64,000 bases of DNA from Candidatus Jordarchaeales archaeon. GTDB lineage: Archaea; Asgardarchaeota; Jordiarchaeia; Jordiarchaeales; Freyrarchaeaceae. Position numbers and translations under genes: made by a program. Location: contig JAWAHN010000001.1 of assembly GCA_038889235.1 (NCBI GenBank), positions 62,001 to 126,000 on the forward strand, read 5' to 3'. Position 1 is the first letter of the stretch, and every line of letters starts with the position of its first letter. Of this stretch, positions 1 through 8,122 are shown one piece after another. The notes under the pieces were generated by a model. That model ran no database searches. It saw only the letters and a list, made by a program, of their open reading frames with translations, and was not told the DNA's origin.

Positions 1-75
1 AACTATAAAATTTACGTGTAATTTCAGAGCATGTCGTAAATTTTCCGAAATATATTATCCATGAATGGGAATATT

Positions 76-1068
76 TTAACTCCCCTCCACTTTTAGCAAG
101 AGCTCCCTAATTTTAACGAACACTACTAGTAATATGAGTGAGCCAGTGACCAGCTTGAAAACGAGTAGGAGGAACGTAAGGGGCACCGTGCTGATCACTA
201 AAACCGCGTTACACACAAGGGAGGATGCGTAAACACCCGCTGCAAAGAGAGCATAGAGGTTCTCGACTTCGTGTGATGGAAGCTGGAGGAAAGATAGAGT
301 TGCAAGCCCGATTGAAAGCAGAAGGAGGGCCGCTCCTTCTATGCGTGGGTCGCCGCCGAAAAGAGAGGAAGGAAGTATCATGTAGCCTGCATTAAGCTCT
401 CTAAAGGCGAAAGAGTAGGGTGAGAGAAACTCTGAGAGGGATGCCAGGATCGAGGATATGGTGCCTGTGATGTAGAAAACTTTTTTGTCGATGCCCCACC
501 CTTTCAGGAAAGAAGATAGTGTTGCAAGAAGACCCAATAAGAGGAGGAAGAGAGAGGAGGCGAGCAGGAGGTTGCCGCTTAGAGTTGAAAACTGGAATTC
601 AGCTTTCAGTCCAAGGGATGCACCGTACCCTGATGGGGGAGAAAACTGGATGACTAGGGTTAAGGCGGCCTCATATATGCTCGCTGGGAGAGCTGAAAAA
701 AGCGTGATGGCTTTCGTTAAGGCTATCGCTGTCGACAGTTCGCTCCTCGCTAGCGAAGTGGAGAAAAGGTAGAGGGCGGCTAGCAGGAAGGATATTACGA
801 GTATCTTTTCCTTGAACATCGAAGCTTTAGTGTAGTTTGCCACTACATATAGAACCATAACACACCCGGTTACTCCTAACAGGGATAAAGTCGCCGTGAT
901 CGTGGGAGAGGAGGCTGCTTGCAGGAGAATGAGGGCAGGAAAGCCGGTGACGAGGAGATAGTATAACATCGATGTGGAAGTTGATGCAAAAGCGACTATT
1001 GCTTCGAGCGCGAACATGGCCCCGACGAAACCAATAGTCAGATGCCAGTGCCTACTAACAATGGACAT
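76..1068 (-). CDS. Polytopic membrane protein, unknown function
   Basis: A 330-residue protein made almost entirely of hydrophobic stretches. By eye there are about nine membrane segments joined by short loops, and no soluble domain. The ATG start is supported by GGAGGT seven bases upstream. I recognise no family signature, transporter motif or charged catalytic residue set. The gene lies alone, with a 254-base gap upstream that would form its leader if it has its own promoter. What it carries or anchors cannot be said from sequence. Confidence 0.75.
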   Translation of the reverse strand: MSIVSRHWHLTIGFVGAMFALEAIVAFASTSTSMLYYLLVTGFPALILLQAASSPTITATLSLLGVTGCVMVLYVVANYTKASMFKEKILVISFLLAALYLFSTSLARSELSTAIALTKAITLFSALPASIYEAALTLVIQFSPPSGYGASLGLKAEFQFSTLSGNLLLASSLFLLLLGLLATLSSFLKGWGIDKKVFYITGTISSILASLSEFLSPYSFAFRELNAGYMILPSSLFGGDPRIEGAALLLLSIGLATLSFLQLPSHEVENLYALFAAGVYASSLVCNAVLVISTVPLTFLLLVFKLVTGSLILLVVFVKIRELLLKVEGS

Positions 1069-1130
1069 TATCGAAACCTCCTACTAACACCCCAACCCCC
1101 TTTGGAGGGGGTCCGCCTCGCTCAACGGGT

Positions 1131-1164
1131 AATCTAAGCTGCAGTGCACGAAGCAGTGCAGATT
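1131..1164 (-). other. Imperfect hairpin in the leader of the membrane protein
   Basis: AATCT at 1131-1135 pairs with AGATT at 1160-1164. Inside it, CTGCAGTGC pairs with GCAGTGCAG around an ACGAA loop, with one G/G mismatch and a three-base bulge. A second hairpin, CCCCC-TTTGG-AGGGGG, follows at about 1096-1111. Both lie between two leftward genes. They could be the terminator of the phosphoesterase or structured leader of the membrane protein. The 1069-1322 gap holds no other feature I can support. Confidence 0.3.
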
Positions 1165-1322
1165 CCACGTAACATTAGATGTTCATGCTACTTAGTTGCG
1201 ACGCTGTCAGAGTAACTTTTAGGCTTGGGGTTGCAAGGGAAGGCATTGAGCACCGAAGTTACCGCGAATTAATCAAATCAGTTAGGTGGTGGTTTAATAG
1301 ATAAATATTGTGTTTTTCAGAT

Positions 1323-1928
1323 CTAGATGAGAGTTACCTCAACCGACCCTTTGTCTATGGTTGCGACGGCGCCCCCCTCAGAGCACTTGCCAACGTTTAC
1401 CACGATCGTATTGCCTAGCTGGCAGCGCCCCCGGGACTCGTGCACGTGGCCGCAGAAAACTATGTCCGGCATAACTGACTCCACGAAAGACTTGAGATAC
1501 TTGTTTCCAATGTTCATCCCATTCCAGGCTTTGTCGCAGCACCCTCTTGGAGGCTCGTGGGAAACGACGACCATAGGCTTCTCGCCTTTCTGTATCGAGG
1601 AAAGGATTTTGGGGTCGAAATTAGCGCTGAGACCGACGAAGTCTACTCCCTTGAAGCTCACCACTTTCCCGTGAATGCACTCCATGCCCTCTAGTGGGAG
1701 CTGCAGGTTGCGGCCCACGGAGTCCATGTTACCCCAGACATAGTACACGCGGAGACCCTCTAACACCTTTAAAACTTGTAGTGCGACCTCAGCTCCCCCA
1801 AGATGGGTTATGTCTCCACACAAAACGACGACGTCCGGCTCAACCCGGTTAATAATTCTTTCCCTTGCATCCCTCAGCACGGCGACATTTCCGTGAATGT
1901 CGGAGAAAGCCACCACCTTCATCAGCAC
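1323..1928 (-). CDS. Metallophosphoesterase, YfcE/MJ0936-like
   Basis: Calcineurin-like phosphoesterase of 201 residues, the usual length for the small archaeal YfcE/MJ0936 group, which hydrolyse phosphodiesters with a dinuclear metal centre. All family motifs are visible in order: FSDIHGN near the N-terminus (residues 8-14), GDITHLGG, GNMDS, SHEPPRG and CGHVHESRG. These supply the Asp, His and Asn metal ligands. The start could be the first ATG or the Met two codons later. It is a single gene between unrelated neighbours and the physiological substrate is unknown. Confidence 0.9.
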   Translation of the reverse strand: MLMKVVAFSDIHGNVAVLRDARERIINRVEPDVVVLCGDITHLGGAEVALQVLKVLEGLRVYYVWGNMDSVGRNLQLPLEGMECIHGKVVSFKGVDFVGLSANFDPKILSSIQKGEKPMVVVSHEPPRGCCDKAWNGMNIGNKYLKSFVESVMPDIVFCGHVHESRGRCQLGNTIVVNVGKCSEGGAVATIDKGSVEVTLI

Positions 1929-2123
1929 ACCTCACCGGAAAATGATAGTTCGAAGTTAATAACTTTTTAGGGAGACTTCAAAAAGGCACGCTCTCCAGCA
2001 TTTACATCCTTCGAGGGGCGACGCGTGGTGATGAACGTTAAAGGAAAGCGCCGGTGGCCGAGGAGGCTAATGGACACTTTGACGGCGAAATCCTGAGGTC
2101 TGGCTGCGCTGCTGGTTTTTAGA

Positions 2124-2130
2124 TTTAAAA
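2124..2130 (+). promoter_or_regulatory. TATA box for the YjbQ gene
   Basis: TTTAAAA lies about 33-39 bases before the TTG start at 2163. Transcription would begin near 2155, giving a leader only about ten bases long that just contains the GGTGG ribosome-binding site. Confidence 0.5.
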
Positions 2131-2162
2131 GGAGCTACACCTTTTGTTTTCTGGTGGTATAC

Positions 2163-2576
2163 TTGGAGGTTTACTCGTCGAGGATAGAGGTTAGAAGTAA
2201 AAAGAGGATTGAAGTTCAAGACATAACTAACGAGGTCCAGGCTAAGCTTAGGGAGTCGGGTATAAAGGATGGCGTCTTGTTTCTCTTTAGCCTCCACACA
2301 ACTAACACTCTCGTGTTGAACGAGGGTGAACCTGGGCTAATGGGTGATTTGGAAAGGTGGGTTGGGGAGACATTCGCTAGGCCCGATTATAAGCATGACT
2401 TGATAGACAGAAATGCCGCAGCGCACATAGCGGCTAGCATAACGGGGAACTCCTTGGTACTCCCCGTTGAGGATGGAAGACTCGTACTGGGGGCGTGGCA
2501 GAGGATACTTCACCTAGAGCTAGATGGGCCTAGAACGAGGACGCTGCTCGTGAAAGTGATTGGAAAGGAAGGTTAA
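2163..2576 (+). CDS. YjbQ/UPF0047 family protein
   Basis: About 137 residues, the standard size of the YjbQ (UPF0047) family. Members are small trimeric proteins in all domains with a weak secondary thiamine-phosphate synthase activity; the true role is unsettled. Conserved features seen are the SLHTTNTLVLNE segment, the HDLIDRNAAAHIAASI segment with its metal-site histidines, and GAWQRILHLELDGPR near the end. I place the start at TTG 2163, preceded by GGTGG. An in-frame GTG at 2154 overlaps that site and is less likely. Confidence 0.9.
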   Translation: MEVYSSRIEVRSKKRIEVQDITNEVQAKLRESGIKDGVLFLFSLHTTNTLVLNEGEPGLMGDLERWVGETFARPDYKHDLIDRNAAAHIAASITGNSLVLPVEDGRLVLGAWQRILHLELDGPRTRTLLVKVIGKEG

Positions 2577-2620
2577 GCGTTTCTCGTGGTGAACAGTTAG
2601 CGTCACTGGAGGGATAGGAT

Positions 2621-3511
2621 TTGAGGTTCGTTAAAGAGCCAGGATGGATATGTGAGGACTGCTTGCTTATAGATGCTTACGGCTGGCAGATTAAGGGGGC
2701 TACATGCGTTTTGGCGGTTAAGGGTTTAGGGGAGGGTGTGCTCATAGAGGCAGCCCACAAGGGGTCAGCTCCTTACGTGCTAGAGGAACTGAAGGAACTT
2801 GGCGGGGTGAAGTGGGTTTTAGTGACGCACAGACATGTTGACCACGCGGGGGGAGTTGCACCGATACTAGAAGCGGTCCCGGGTGTGAGGGTTGCAGCTC
2901 ACCCTGTGACGTTGAGGAACATCGTAGACCCTTCTCGGATAAACGAGGCGACGCGGAGGATGTGGGGGGAGTACGCGGACACCATGAGCCCGGTGGGAAG
3001 CCTTGACAGGCTGGTTGAGCTCGGCGACGGAGACTCTGTTGAAGTGGAAGGAGGGGTGGTGGTTGAGGCGGTGCATACGCCGGGGCACTCATCAGATCAC
3101 CAGGCTTATTACGTCTCCGAGCGCGAGCTCGTTTACCTCGGTGATGCTGGGGGACTTTTATCGTGTGAAACGGGGGTTGTTATTCCAGCGGCTTTCCCGT
3201 CAAGCTTCAACTTTAAAGAGTACTTTAGGTCGCTGGACAGGTTGATGAGCTATGAGCCCAAGGTGTTGGTGTTTTCCCACTTTGGAGCCGTGGTGGGGGG
3301 CGACGCGGTGAAAGCGATCGAGGCATGTGCTGAGACCCTTGAAGACTGGAGGAAACTAGCGTGCGAGCTTGACACACCGGCTTTAGCTGACGAGCTGAAG
3401 AAGAGGTATCTTGGGAAGTTCGCTCTCTTCGAGACAAACGTTAGGAGCTTGATGTTTGACATAATAGCGGTTGGTCTCATCAACGCCCTGAAGAAAGAAG
3501 GAGAAAGGTGA
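2621..3511 (+). CDS. MBL-fold metallohydrolase
   Basis: Metallo-beta-lactamase-fold hydrolase of 296 residues. The metal-binding signature THRHVDHAGG (HxHxDH) is present, followed by HTPGHSSDH, the bridging Asp in YLGDAGG, and a final His in FSHFG. The C-terminal third is helical, as in glyoxalase II-like and LACTB2-like archaeal members. The TTG start follows GGAGGGATAGGA. It sits 44 bases after the YjbQ gene and may be cotranscribed with it. The substrate cannot be deduced. Confidence 0.9.
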   Translation: MRFVKEPGWICEDCLLIDAYGWQIKGATCVLAVKGLGEGVLIEAAHKGSAPYVLEELKELGGVKWVLVTHRHVDHAGGVAPILEAVPGVRVAAHPVTLRNIVDPSRINEATRRMWGEYADTMSPVGSLDRLVELGDGDSVEVEGGVVVEAVHTPGHSSDHQAYYVSERELVYLGDAGGLLSCETGVVIPAAFPSSFNFKEYFRSLDRLMSYEPKVLVFSHFGAVVGGDAVKAIEACAETLEDWRKLACELDTPALADELKKRYLGKFALFETNVRSLMFDIIAVGLINALKKEGER

Positions 3512-3680
3512 CAGTTACTCTAATGCGTCTGCAGTAACCCGCACACTCTTTCACCTAAAATCTAGGCGGCGAACGCGTCATCCACAAGATGGTGTGAAGC
3601 CCAGTTAGTAAAGGAGCCCTAATACTCGCAAAAAATGTTGAGAACTGAAGGAGAGAGAACCAAAAAAAAGAAGATATCTT

Positions 3681-4268
3681 TCACTCTATTTTTATCGGTT
3701 GTCCCTTTGGTTTTTCCTCTTTCTTCTTCAGCGTTACTTCTAGTATGCCGTTCTTGTACGATGATTTAGCCTGCTGCGGGTCAACCTTGCACGGCAGCTT
3801 TACCTCCTTGTGGTACTTACGCTGCGGTGTGTCAACGGAGACTGTCAACGTGTCCTCTGTTCCATAGAGTTTAATGTCGTCTTTCTCGACGCCTGGAAGT
3901 TCGACGACAACCCTAACTTCGTCGTCTGTTTCGATGACATCAGTCAATGGTTCCCTGTACTCCTGGAACCCTATGCGCGGGCGCCCTGGACCCATTTCTG
4001 GTTTCACGTTGCCGAACTCTTCCACGTGTGGCCTGCCGTCGGGGCCTATGGTTACCCTATATCCGTAGACGAATGGACCCCACTCTCTAACCTTAGTTCC
4101 ATCAGGTAGTGTTCTTTCTCTTACAAGATCTTTCGGAACCCTCCTGGACATCTCCTCAAACTCTTCCCTTATGAAGTCCTCCATATCTCTCATGAAGTTC
4201 TCTATGTCCTCGAAAAGCCACCTGAAGGGGCTTCTTCTCCTAAACCACCTAGACCACCAGTCCTCCAT
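3681..4268 (-). CDS. Small heat shock protein, Hsp20/alpha-crystallin
   Basis: ATP-independent holdase chaperone of 195 residues. The first 60 residues are rich in Trp, Arg and acidic residues (WWSRWFRRR, then Met/Glu-rich helices). The alpha-crystallin domain follows at about 105-190, with VVVELPGVEKDDIKLYG and the closing NGILEVTLKK (G-x-L motif), and there is a short basic tail. The start is ATG 4268 after a GGGGGG tract; a GTG six bases upstream is too close to that tract. A perfect 16-base palindrome lies in the promoter region. Confidence 0.93.
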   Translation of the reverse strand: MEDWWSRWFRRRSPFRWLFEDIENFMRDMEDFIREEFEEMSRRVPKDLVRERTLPDGTKVREWGPFVYGYRVTIGPDGRPHVEEFGNVKPEMGPGRPRIGFQEYREPLTDVIETDDEVRVVVELPGVEKDDIKLYGTEDTLTVSVDTPQRKYHKEVKLPCKVDPQQAKSSYKNGILEVTLKKKEEKPKGQPIKIE

Positions 4269-4301
4269 TTGCACGTCCCCCCTTCCTATAAAAAGGACAC
4301 G

Positions 4302-4317
4302 AAAGAATTAATTCTTT
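4302..4317. promoter_or_regulatory. 16-bp perfect palindrome ahead of hsp20
   Basis: AAAGAATTAATTCTTT is a perfect inverted repeat 34-49 bases upstream of the hsp20 ATG. It is followed on the minus strand by a TTTTTATA run at about 4286-4293. It overlaps or adjoins the core promoter, the position of a repressor operator. It does not match the Pyrococcus Phr consensus that I remember, so the regulator is unknown. Confidence 0.45.
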
Positions 4318-4438
4318 TTGGTTTGGAAAAGTGAGAGAACTTGAAGTGTATGCGTGAAGGCGGCGAATAATTAAAGTTTCTGGGAGATTATCTAAAGTTT
4401 AAATGGAAGAACAACCGAGGTTTATGTTGTGGTGGTTT

Positions 4439-5086
4439 ATGGAGAGAGAAAAAGTTATTCTTGAAAGATTAAAGGAGGCTATAGTAAGTCTCGACATCGA
4501 GGGCGTTAAGAAGGCATGTAGAGAGGCGATTGATGCCGGCATACCTGCATATAAGTGTATCAGTGAGGCTATGGCTAAGGGGCTTGAAGTAGTGGGCGAG
4601 AAGTATGAAAGAGGAGAATACTTCTTGGCGGACTTAGTTGTTGCAGGCGAAGCCATGAAGGAGGGAATAAAGATACTTGAGCCCTACTTGAGAACTGGTG
4701 AGGCTGAGAGGTTGGGGAAGGTTGTCATTGGAACTGTTAGGGGGGACATGCACGATATAGGTAAGAATATTGTCGCCACGCTTCTCAGCGGGGCTGGTTT
4801 TGAAGTTATCGACTTGGGAGTTGACGTGCCGACGGAAGCGTTCGTAGAAGCGGTTAGGAAACACAAACCTCACATAGTTGGAATGTCAGCGCTGCTTACG
4901 ACGACCATGGTTGAAATGGAAAACGTTATCAAAGCTCTTGAGCATGCGGGGTTAAGAAACAAAGTTAAGATAATAATCGGCGGGGCTCCTGTGTCGAAAG
5001 AGTATGCCGAAAAAATAGGGGCGGACGCTTACGCTAAAGACGCCGTTGAAGGAGTATCTATCTGCAAGTCGTGGGTTTTAAAGTGA
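4439..5086 (+). CDS. Corrinoid protein, methyl carrier (MtbC/MttC-like)
   Basis: Cobalamin-binding methyl carrier of about 215 residues. A helical B12-binding-2 domain (about 1-85) caps the corrin. A Rossmann-type B12 domain follows, with the base-off ligand motif DMHDIGKN (Asp-x-His-x-x-Gly), SALLTTTM, and the GGAPVS loop. In this family a substrate-specific MtxB enzyme methylates the Co(I) centre and an MtxA enzyme transfers the methyl onward. The start is ATG 4439 after GGTGG; the upstream ATG at 4403 lies in the TATA-like TTTAAA region. It converges with a UroD-type methyltransferase gene, the expected MtxA partner. No MtxB is visible nearby. Confidence 0.9.
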   Translation: MEREKVILERLKEAIVSLDIEGVKKACREAIDAGIPAYKCISEAMAKGLEVVGEKYERGEYFLADLVVAGEAMKEGIKILEPYLRTGEAERLGKVVIGTVRGDMHDIGKNIVATLLSGAGFEVIDLGVDVPTEAFVEAVRKHKPHIVGMSALLTTTMVEMENVIKALEHAGLRNKVKIIIGGAPVSKEYAEKIGADAYAKDAVEGVSICKSWVLK

Positions 5087-5125
5087 GAGATAACCGCACT
5101 TTAAACTCCTTTTTTCTCACTTACT

Positions 5126-6277
5126 TCACGGCTTCCACTTCAAACCCTCTTCTAGCATTGCCAGGTAGTTTTCTATTGGAACGTAATTTGTGACGCTGTT
5201 TCCTGAGCCTAGGGCATACCTTCCTCGGGGCATGCACTTGTCTAATATGCTTTTCACGTATGCTCTAAGCTGGCTGGTCTCGTAGCGTGCAAGCTTGTCG
5301 ACGTCTACGCCTCCCAGCACAGCAACTCTGTCACCATACTTCTCCTGGAACTTCCATACGGGCATTATTTCGTCTTGAAACGAGTGGAAGGCATCTATCT
5401 TGACGTCTTCTATTAGGTCTTCCATAACGGCCTCAATGTTTCCGCACGAATGGTACCAGTACATTTTACCATGCCGGTGGGCTAGCTGGGCATACTTCTT
5501 AAACCACGGGAAAACCATTTCCCTGTAAATATCCGGGTTTACCATGGTTCCCTTCTTGTAGCCTAAGTCGTCGGAATGAAATATAGCGCCAACACAGTCG
5601 AATTCAACAACGATCTTGTACTCCTTGTAAAGTCTCTCCGCAACCCAGTCTATGACCGCTTTAACGAGGTCAGGGTCTTCGCGAAGCTTCCTGAAAAGGT
5701 TAACGTAACCCATGATGCGTTCTAAAGCCATCTCCCATATTGTCCCCCCTGCAACCGCCACCTTCATTCCTCCCGGGAGAATTTTCGAGACGAATTCGTA
5801 GGTCTCCTTTATGGGGAGCTCGAGGAAACGCTGCGACTTGAACCGCTCAAACTCCTCCCAAGACGAGACCAAACCCTCCCTTTCCTCGACCCAAACCCTC
5901 TTATACCCCGGCTCGGCAAGTAAGGCGGTGTCATCTGCAAGCCTACGTTTTCCGAAGATTGCCAAGTGGACAAGGAGTCCGACGCCGGGTGAACATACAA
6001 AGTTTTGAACGTAGTCGTAACCCATGTAGTAGTAGAATTTTACGTTAGATCTAGCCATCTCGAAAATATCTATTGGCTGACTTTGTAGCTCGTCTGGTCT
6101 GTAGCGGAGCACGTTTGGGATAGGCTTCATGTCTATCTTCAGCCGTTCAGCTACGGCGTTCATTACTTCAGAGTCAATTGCATACTCTGCAAAGTGGACT
6201 TTTCTGGGCTTTTCCTCCCCCAACAAAACCTCCTTAAACAGCTCAAAGTCGGGTTGGGGTCTTTCTAATGGCAACAT
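5126..6277 (-). CDS. Uroporphyrinogen-decarboxylase-family methyltransferase (MtaA/MtbA-like)
   Basis: A 383-residue TIM-barrel protein of the UroD superfamily. It is best read as a corrinoid-dependent methyltransferase (MtxA type) rather than a haem enzyme, because a corrinoid protein lies immediately opposite it. The YWYHSCGN segment, with His and Cys for zinc, is typical of the methyltransferase branch. GVDVDKLARYE and ALGSGNSVTNYVP follow in the C-terminal half. The ATG at 6277 is preceded by GAGGGTG; a GTG nine bases upstream overlaps that site. The methyl acceptor (coenzyme M, tetrahydrofolate or other) is not determinable. Confidence 0.82.
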   Translation of the reverse strand: MLPLERPQPDFELFKEVLLGEEKPRKVHFAEYAIDSEVMNAVAERLKIDMKPIPNVLRYRPDELQSQPIDIFEMARSNVKFYYYMGYDYVQNFVCSPGVGLLVHLAIFGKRRLADDTALLAEPGYKRVWVEEREGLVSSWEEFERFKSQRFLELPIKETYEFVSKILPGGMKVAVAGGTIWEMALERIMGYVNLFRKLREDPDLVKAVIDWVAERLYKEYKIVVEFDCVGAIFHSDDLGYKKGTMVNPDIYREMVFPWFKKYAQLAHRHGKMYWYHSCGNIEAVMEDLIEDVKIDAFHSFQDEIMPVWKFQEKYGDRVAVLGGVDVDKLARYETSQLRAYVKSILDKCMPRGRYALGSGNSVTNYVPIENYLAMLEEGLKWKP

Positions 6278-6392
6278 GAGCAACACCCTCTAAAACCTTG
6301 AAACCACCAACATTTAACTTTGAGTGAAACGAGAGATAAAAATGCCTTCCCTCTTTGTGGTAAAAGCTAGACTGAGGGTGGGGGGTGGGGTG

Positions 6393-6404
6393 AAAAATTT
6401 AAAA
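6393..6404 (+). promoter_or_regulatory. TATA/BRE-like promoter for the MFS gene
   Basis: A run of A followed by TTTAAAA lies about 55-65 bases ahead of the TTG start at 6460. It would give a leader of about 30 bases. The 6278-6459 gap is a divergent promoter region with no gene. Confidence 0.45.
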
Positions 6405-6459
6405 GGAAAGAGCTGCTACTTTTCTGTCGTTCTTTTTTCATGAATGAGATGATGGAAAG

Positions 6460-7728
6460 TTGAAGAGCACGGTCTCTCGCTACGCCAATGCTAAACTATT
6501 AACCTTGTACTTTGCGGGGTTCGTGGGCCCCCTATCCGCTAACACTGTTTTAGCTCTTGTTCCAGTTTTAGAGACAACTTTCGGAGTCGATGTCGGAACA
6601 GTTCTTCTAGCGATACCTTCCCTAATGCTTCCCTTTGCCTTCTTCCAGCTTTTCAGCGGAGCTCTCTCGGATAATTACGGTAGGAGACGCATGCTAGCCT
6701 TAGGCTTCCTTATTTACGGGTCCGGGCTCTTAGTTATAGGGTTCAGCCCGAAGTTCGGCTTTTGGTCCTTTCTCTTGGCAAGGTTCGTGTGCGGAGTGGG
6801 CTACGCGTTCATAGGGCCAGTCCTCCCCGCAGCCATAGGAGATCTCACCGAGTTCAATTATAGAGGGAAGGTTATGGGGATCTATTCGTCGGTTAACACG
6901 TCAGCCATAGCTCTCGGACCGCTGCTCGCCGGCTTTTTCGCCCACTCATGGTGGAACATATACTTTGCGATAAGCGCCATGGCATACACCTCAATGCTTC
7001 TAGTCTGGTTCACTTTAAAAGATTCCAAGCCCAGGAACAACAACTACACGCTTAAACAGGCTTTTTTAGACCTAAGGGAAGTCTGCGTTCTGAAGAGCGC
7101 GATTGCACTGAGCGCTGCCGGCTTCATGGGATTTTTCAGCTTCATGGGCGTTAACTCGTTCGTCTCCGATGCGCTCTCACGTCCACCATTCAACTTCCAG
7201 CCGAGCACTGTGGGCCTGATACTCTCGGTGGGTGGGGGTATAGGCATAGTTCTCTCCCCGGTAAGCGGCTACCTGACCGACAGGTTTGGAAGAGGGAGAA
7301 TAGCATACACCGGTTTAGCCACATGTATTTTCTCCTTGCTACTCATGCTGACCGCGAAAGACTTTGTGACTTTCATTACGTCGATGGCGTTGTTCGGCAT
7401 TGGGAGCAACCTTTTCTGGCTCCCCTTGAACGCTCTCTCAGTTGAACTTAAGCCGGAAAAGAGGGGGACTGTCTCGTCCCTGTTCAACAGCGTTAGATTC
7501 TTTGGCTACGCTCTCGCACCCTACTTTCTAACACCAATATACGAGGATTGGGGGACAGCAGTTCTTTCAGGTTTCCAGTTGGTAATTTTGTTAAGCATAG
7601 TGGTGGGGCTCGCAGTCATACCCATCGTCAGATACTTGGGGCGGCAGGAGCTACCGGAGCGCTTAAAGGCCCCTGAGGTGGAGAAGGCGGCGTTGCCAGA
7701 GGGAGAAAAGTTACCGCCAACCGTGTGA
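6460..7728 (+). CDS. Major facilitator superfamily transporter
   Basis: Twelve-helix MFS carrier of 422 residues in the cytoplasmic membrane. MFS motif A is clear after helix 2 (GALSDNYGRRRML) and repeats in weaker form in the second half (GYLTDRFGRGRIA), as expected from the internal duplication. The overall look is of the drug/small-molecule efflux group, but the substrate cannot be assigned. The TTG start is preceded by GATGG. The C-terminal 30 residues form a short charged cytoplasmic tail. A second MFS gene of the window (33385-34569) is only distantly similar. Confidence 0.9.
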   Translation: MKSTVSRYANAKLLTLYFAGFVGPLSANTVLALVPVLETTFGVDVGTVLLAIPSLMLPFAFFQLFSGALSDNYGRRRMLALGFLIYGSGLLVIGFSPKFGFWSFLLARFVCGVGYAFIGPVLPAAIGDLTEFNYRGKVMGIYSSVNTSAIALGPLLAGFFAHSWWNIYFAISAMAYTSMLLVWFTLKDSKPRNNNYTLKQAFLDLREVCVLKSAIALSAAGFMGFFSFMGVNSFVSDALSRPPFNFQPSTVGLILSVGGGIGIVLSPVSGYLTDRFGRGRIAYTGLATCIFSLLLMLTAKDFVTFITSMALFGIGSNLFWLPLNALSVELKPEKRGTVSSLFNSVRFFGYALAPYFLTPIYEDWGTAVLSGFQLVILLSIVVGLAVIPIVRYLGRQELPERLKAPEVEKAALPEGEKLPPTV

Positions 7729-7766
7729 GGTGAAAAGTAGGAGAGTCGTGTTTTAAAGGGGAATCT

Positions 7767-7997
7767 TCAGTTAGAGGTTTTCCTAGGCTTTAGAGCCCCG
7801 TAAAAACACCATTTAACACATTCGAAGCACCCCTTACATCCTGGCAGGAATTCTATGCTGACTTTAGTTCCAAGCCTTGAGACCTTTATCATAGACTTCG
7901 AGGGGCTGAAGAACCCGTAGTTCTTGAAGGAGCAGGCGAGCTGGCAGGACAGGCATGCCGTACACTTTTCGGGGTGAACTTCAATGGGTGTCTCCAT
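7767..7997 (-). CDS. Small 2x[4Fe-4S] ferredoxin-like protein
   Basis: About 76 residues with two cysteine clusters: CTACLSCQLAC and CKGCFECVKWC. This is the arrangement of a dicluster ferredoxin or of the polyferredoxin subunit of a larger redox enzyme. The first cluster is followed by SFKNYGFFSPSKS, a spacing seen in aldehyde ferredoxin oxidoreductase- and HycB-type electron-transfer subunits. I use ATG 7997, with GGTGG just upstream, instead of the TTG at 8009. No partner oxidoreductase lies next to it. Confidence 0.85.
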   Translation of the reverse strand: METPIEVHPEKCTACLSCQLACSFKNYGFFSPSKSMIKVSRLGTKVSIEFLPGCKGCFECVKWCFYGALKPRKTSN

Positions 7998-8083
7998 CAG
8001 CCCACCCAACTCAAATCCGAAGCTGGCTACTGCAATTTACATTTCATACTGCGAAAATCTAATATGTTTTAGGCGGATTCAGC

Positions 8084-8089
8084 TTTAAA
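8084..8089 (+). promoter_or_regulatory. TATA box deciding the speE start
   Basis: TTTAAA here predicts transcription from about 8110-8115. That lies downstream of the in-frame GTG at 8096 and supports the TTG at 8123, which follows GGAAGGGGG. Confidence 0.45.
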
Positions 8090-8122
8090 GGCTAAGTGCT
8101 TTTAGCTGGAAGGGGGTTTTCT

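Noticed and set aside
2028-2096. Possible C/D-box RNA (GTGATGA ... CTGA)
   Set aside because: The end boxes are present, but no D'/C' pair and no stem next to the boxes, and the interval of about 60 bases leaves guides too long.
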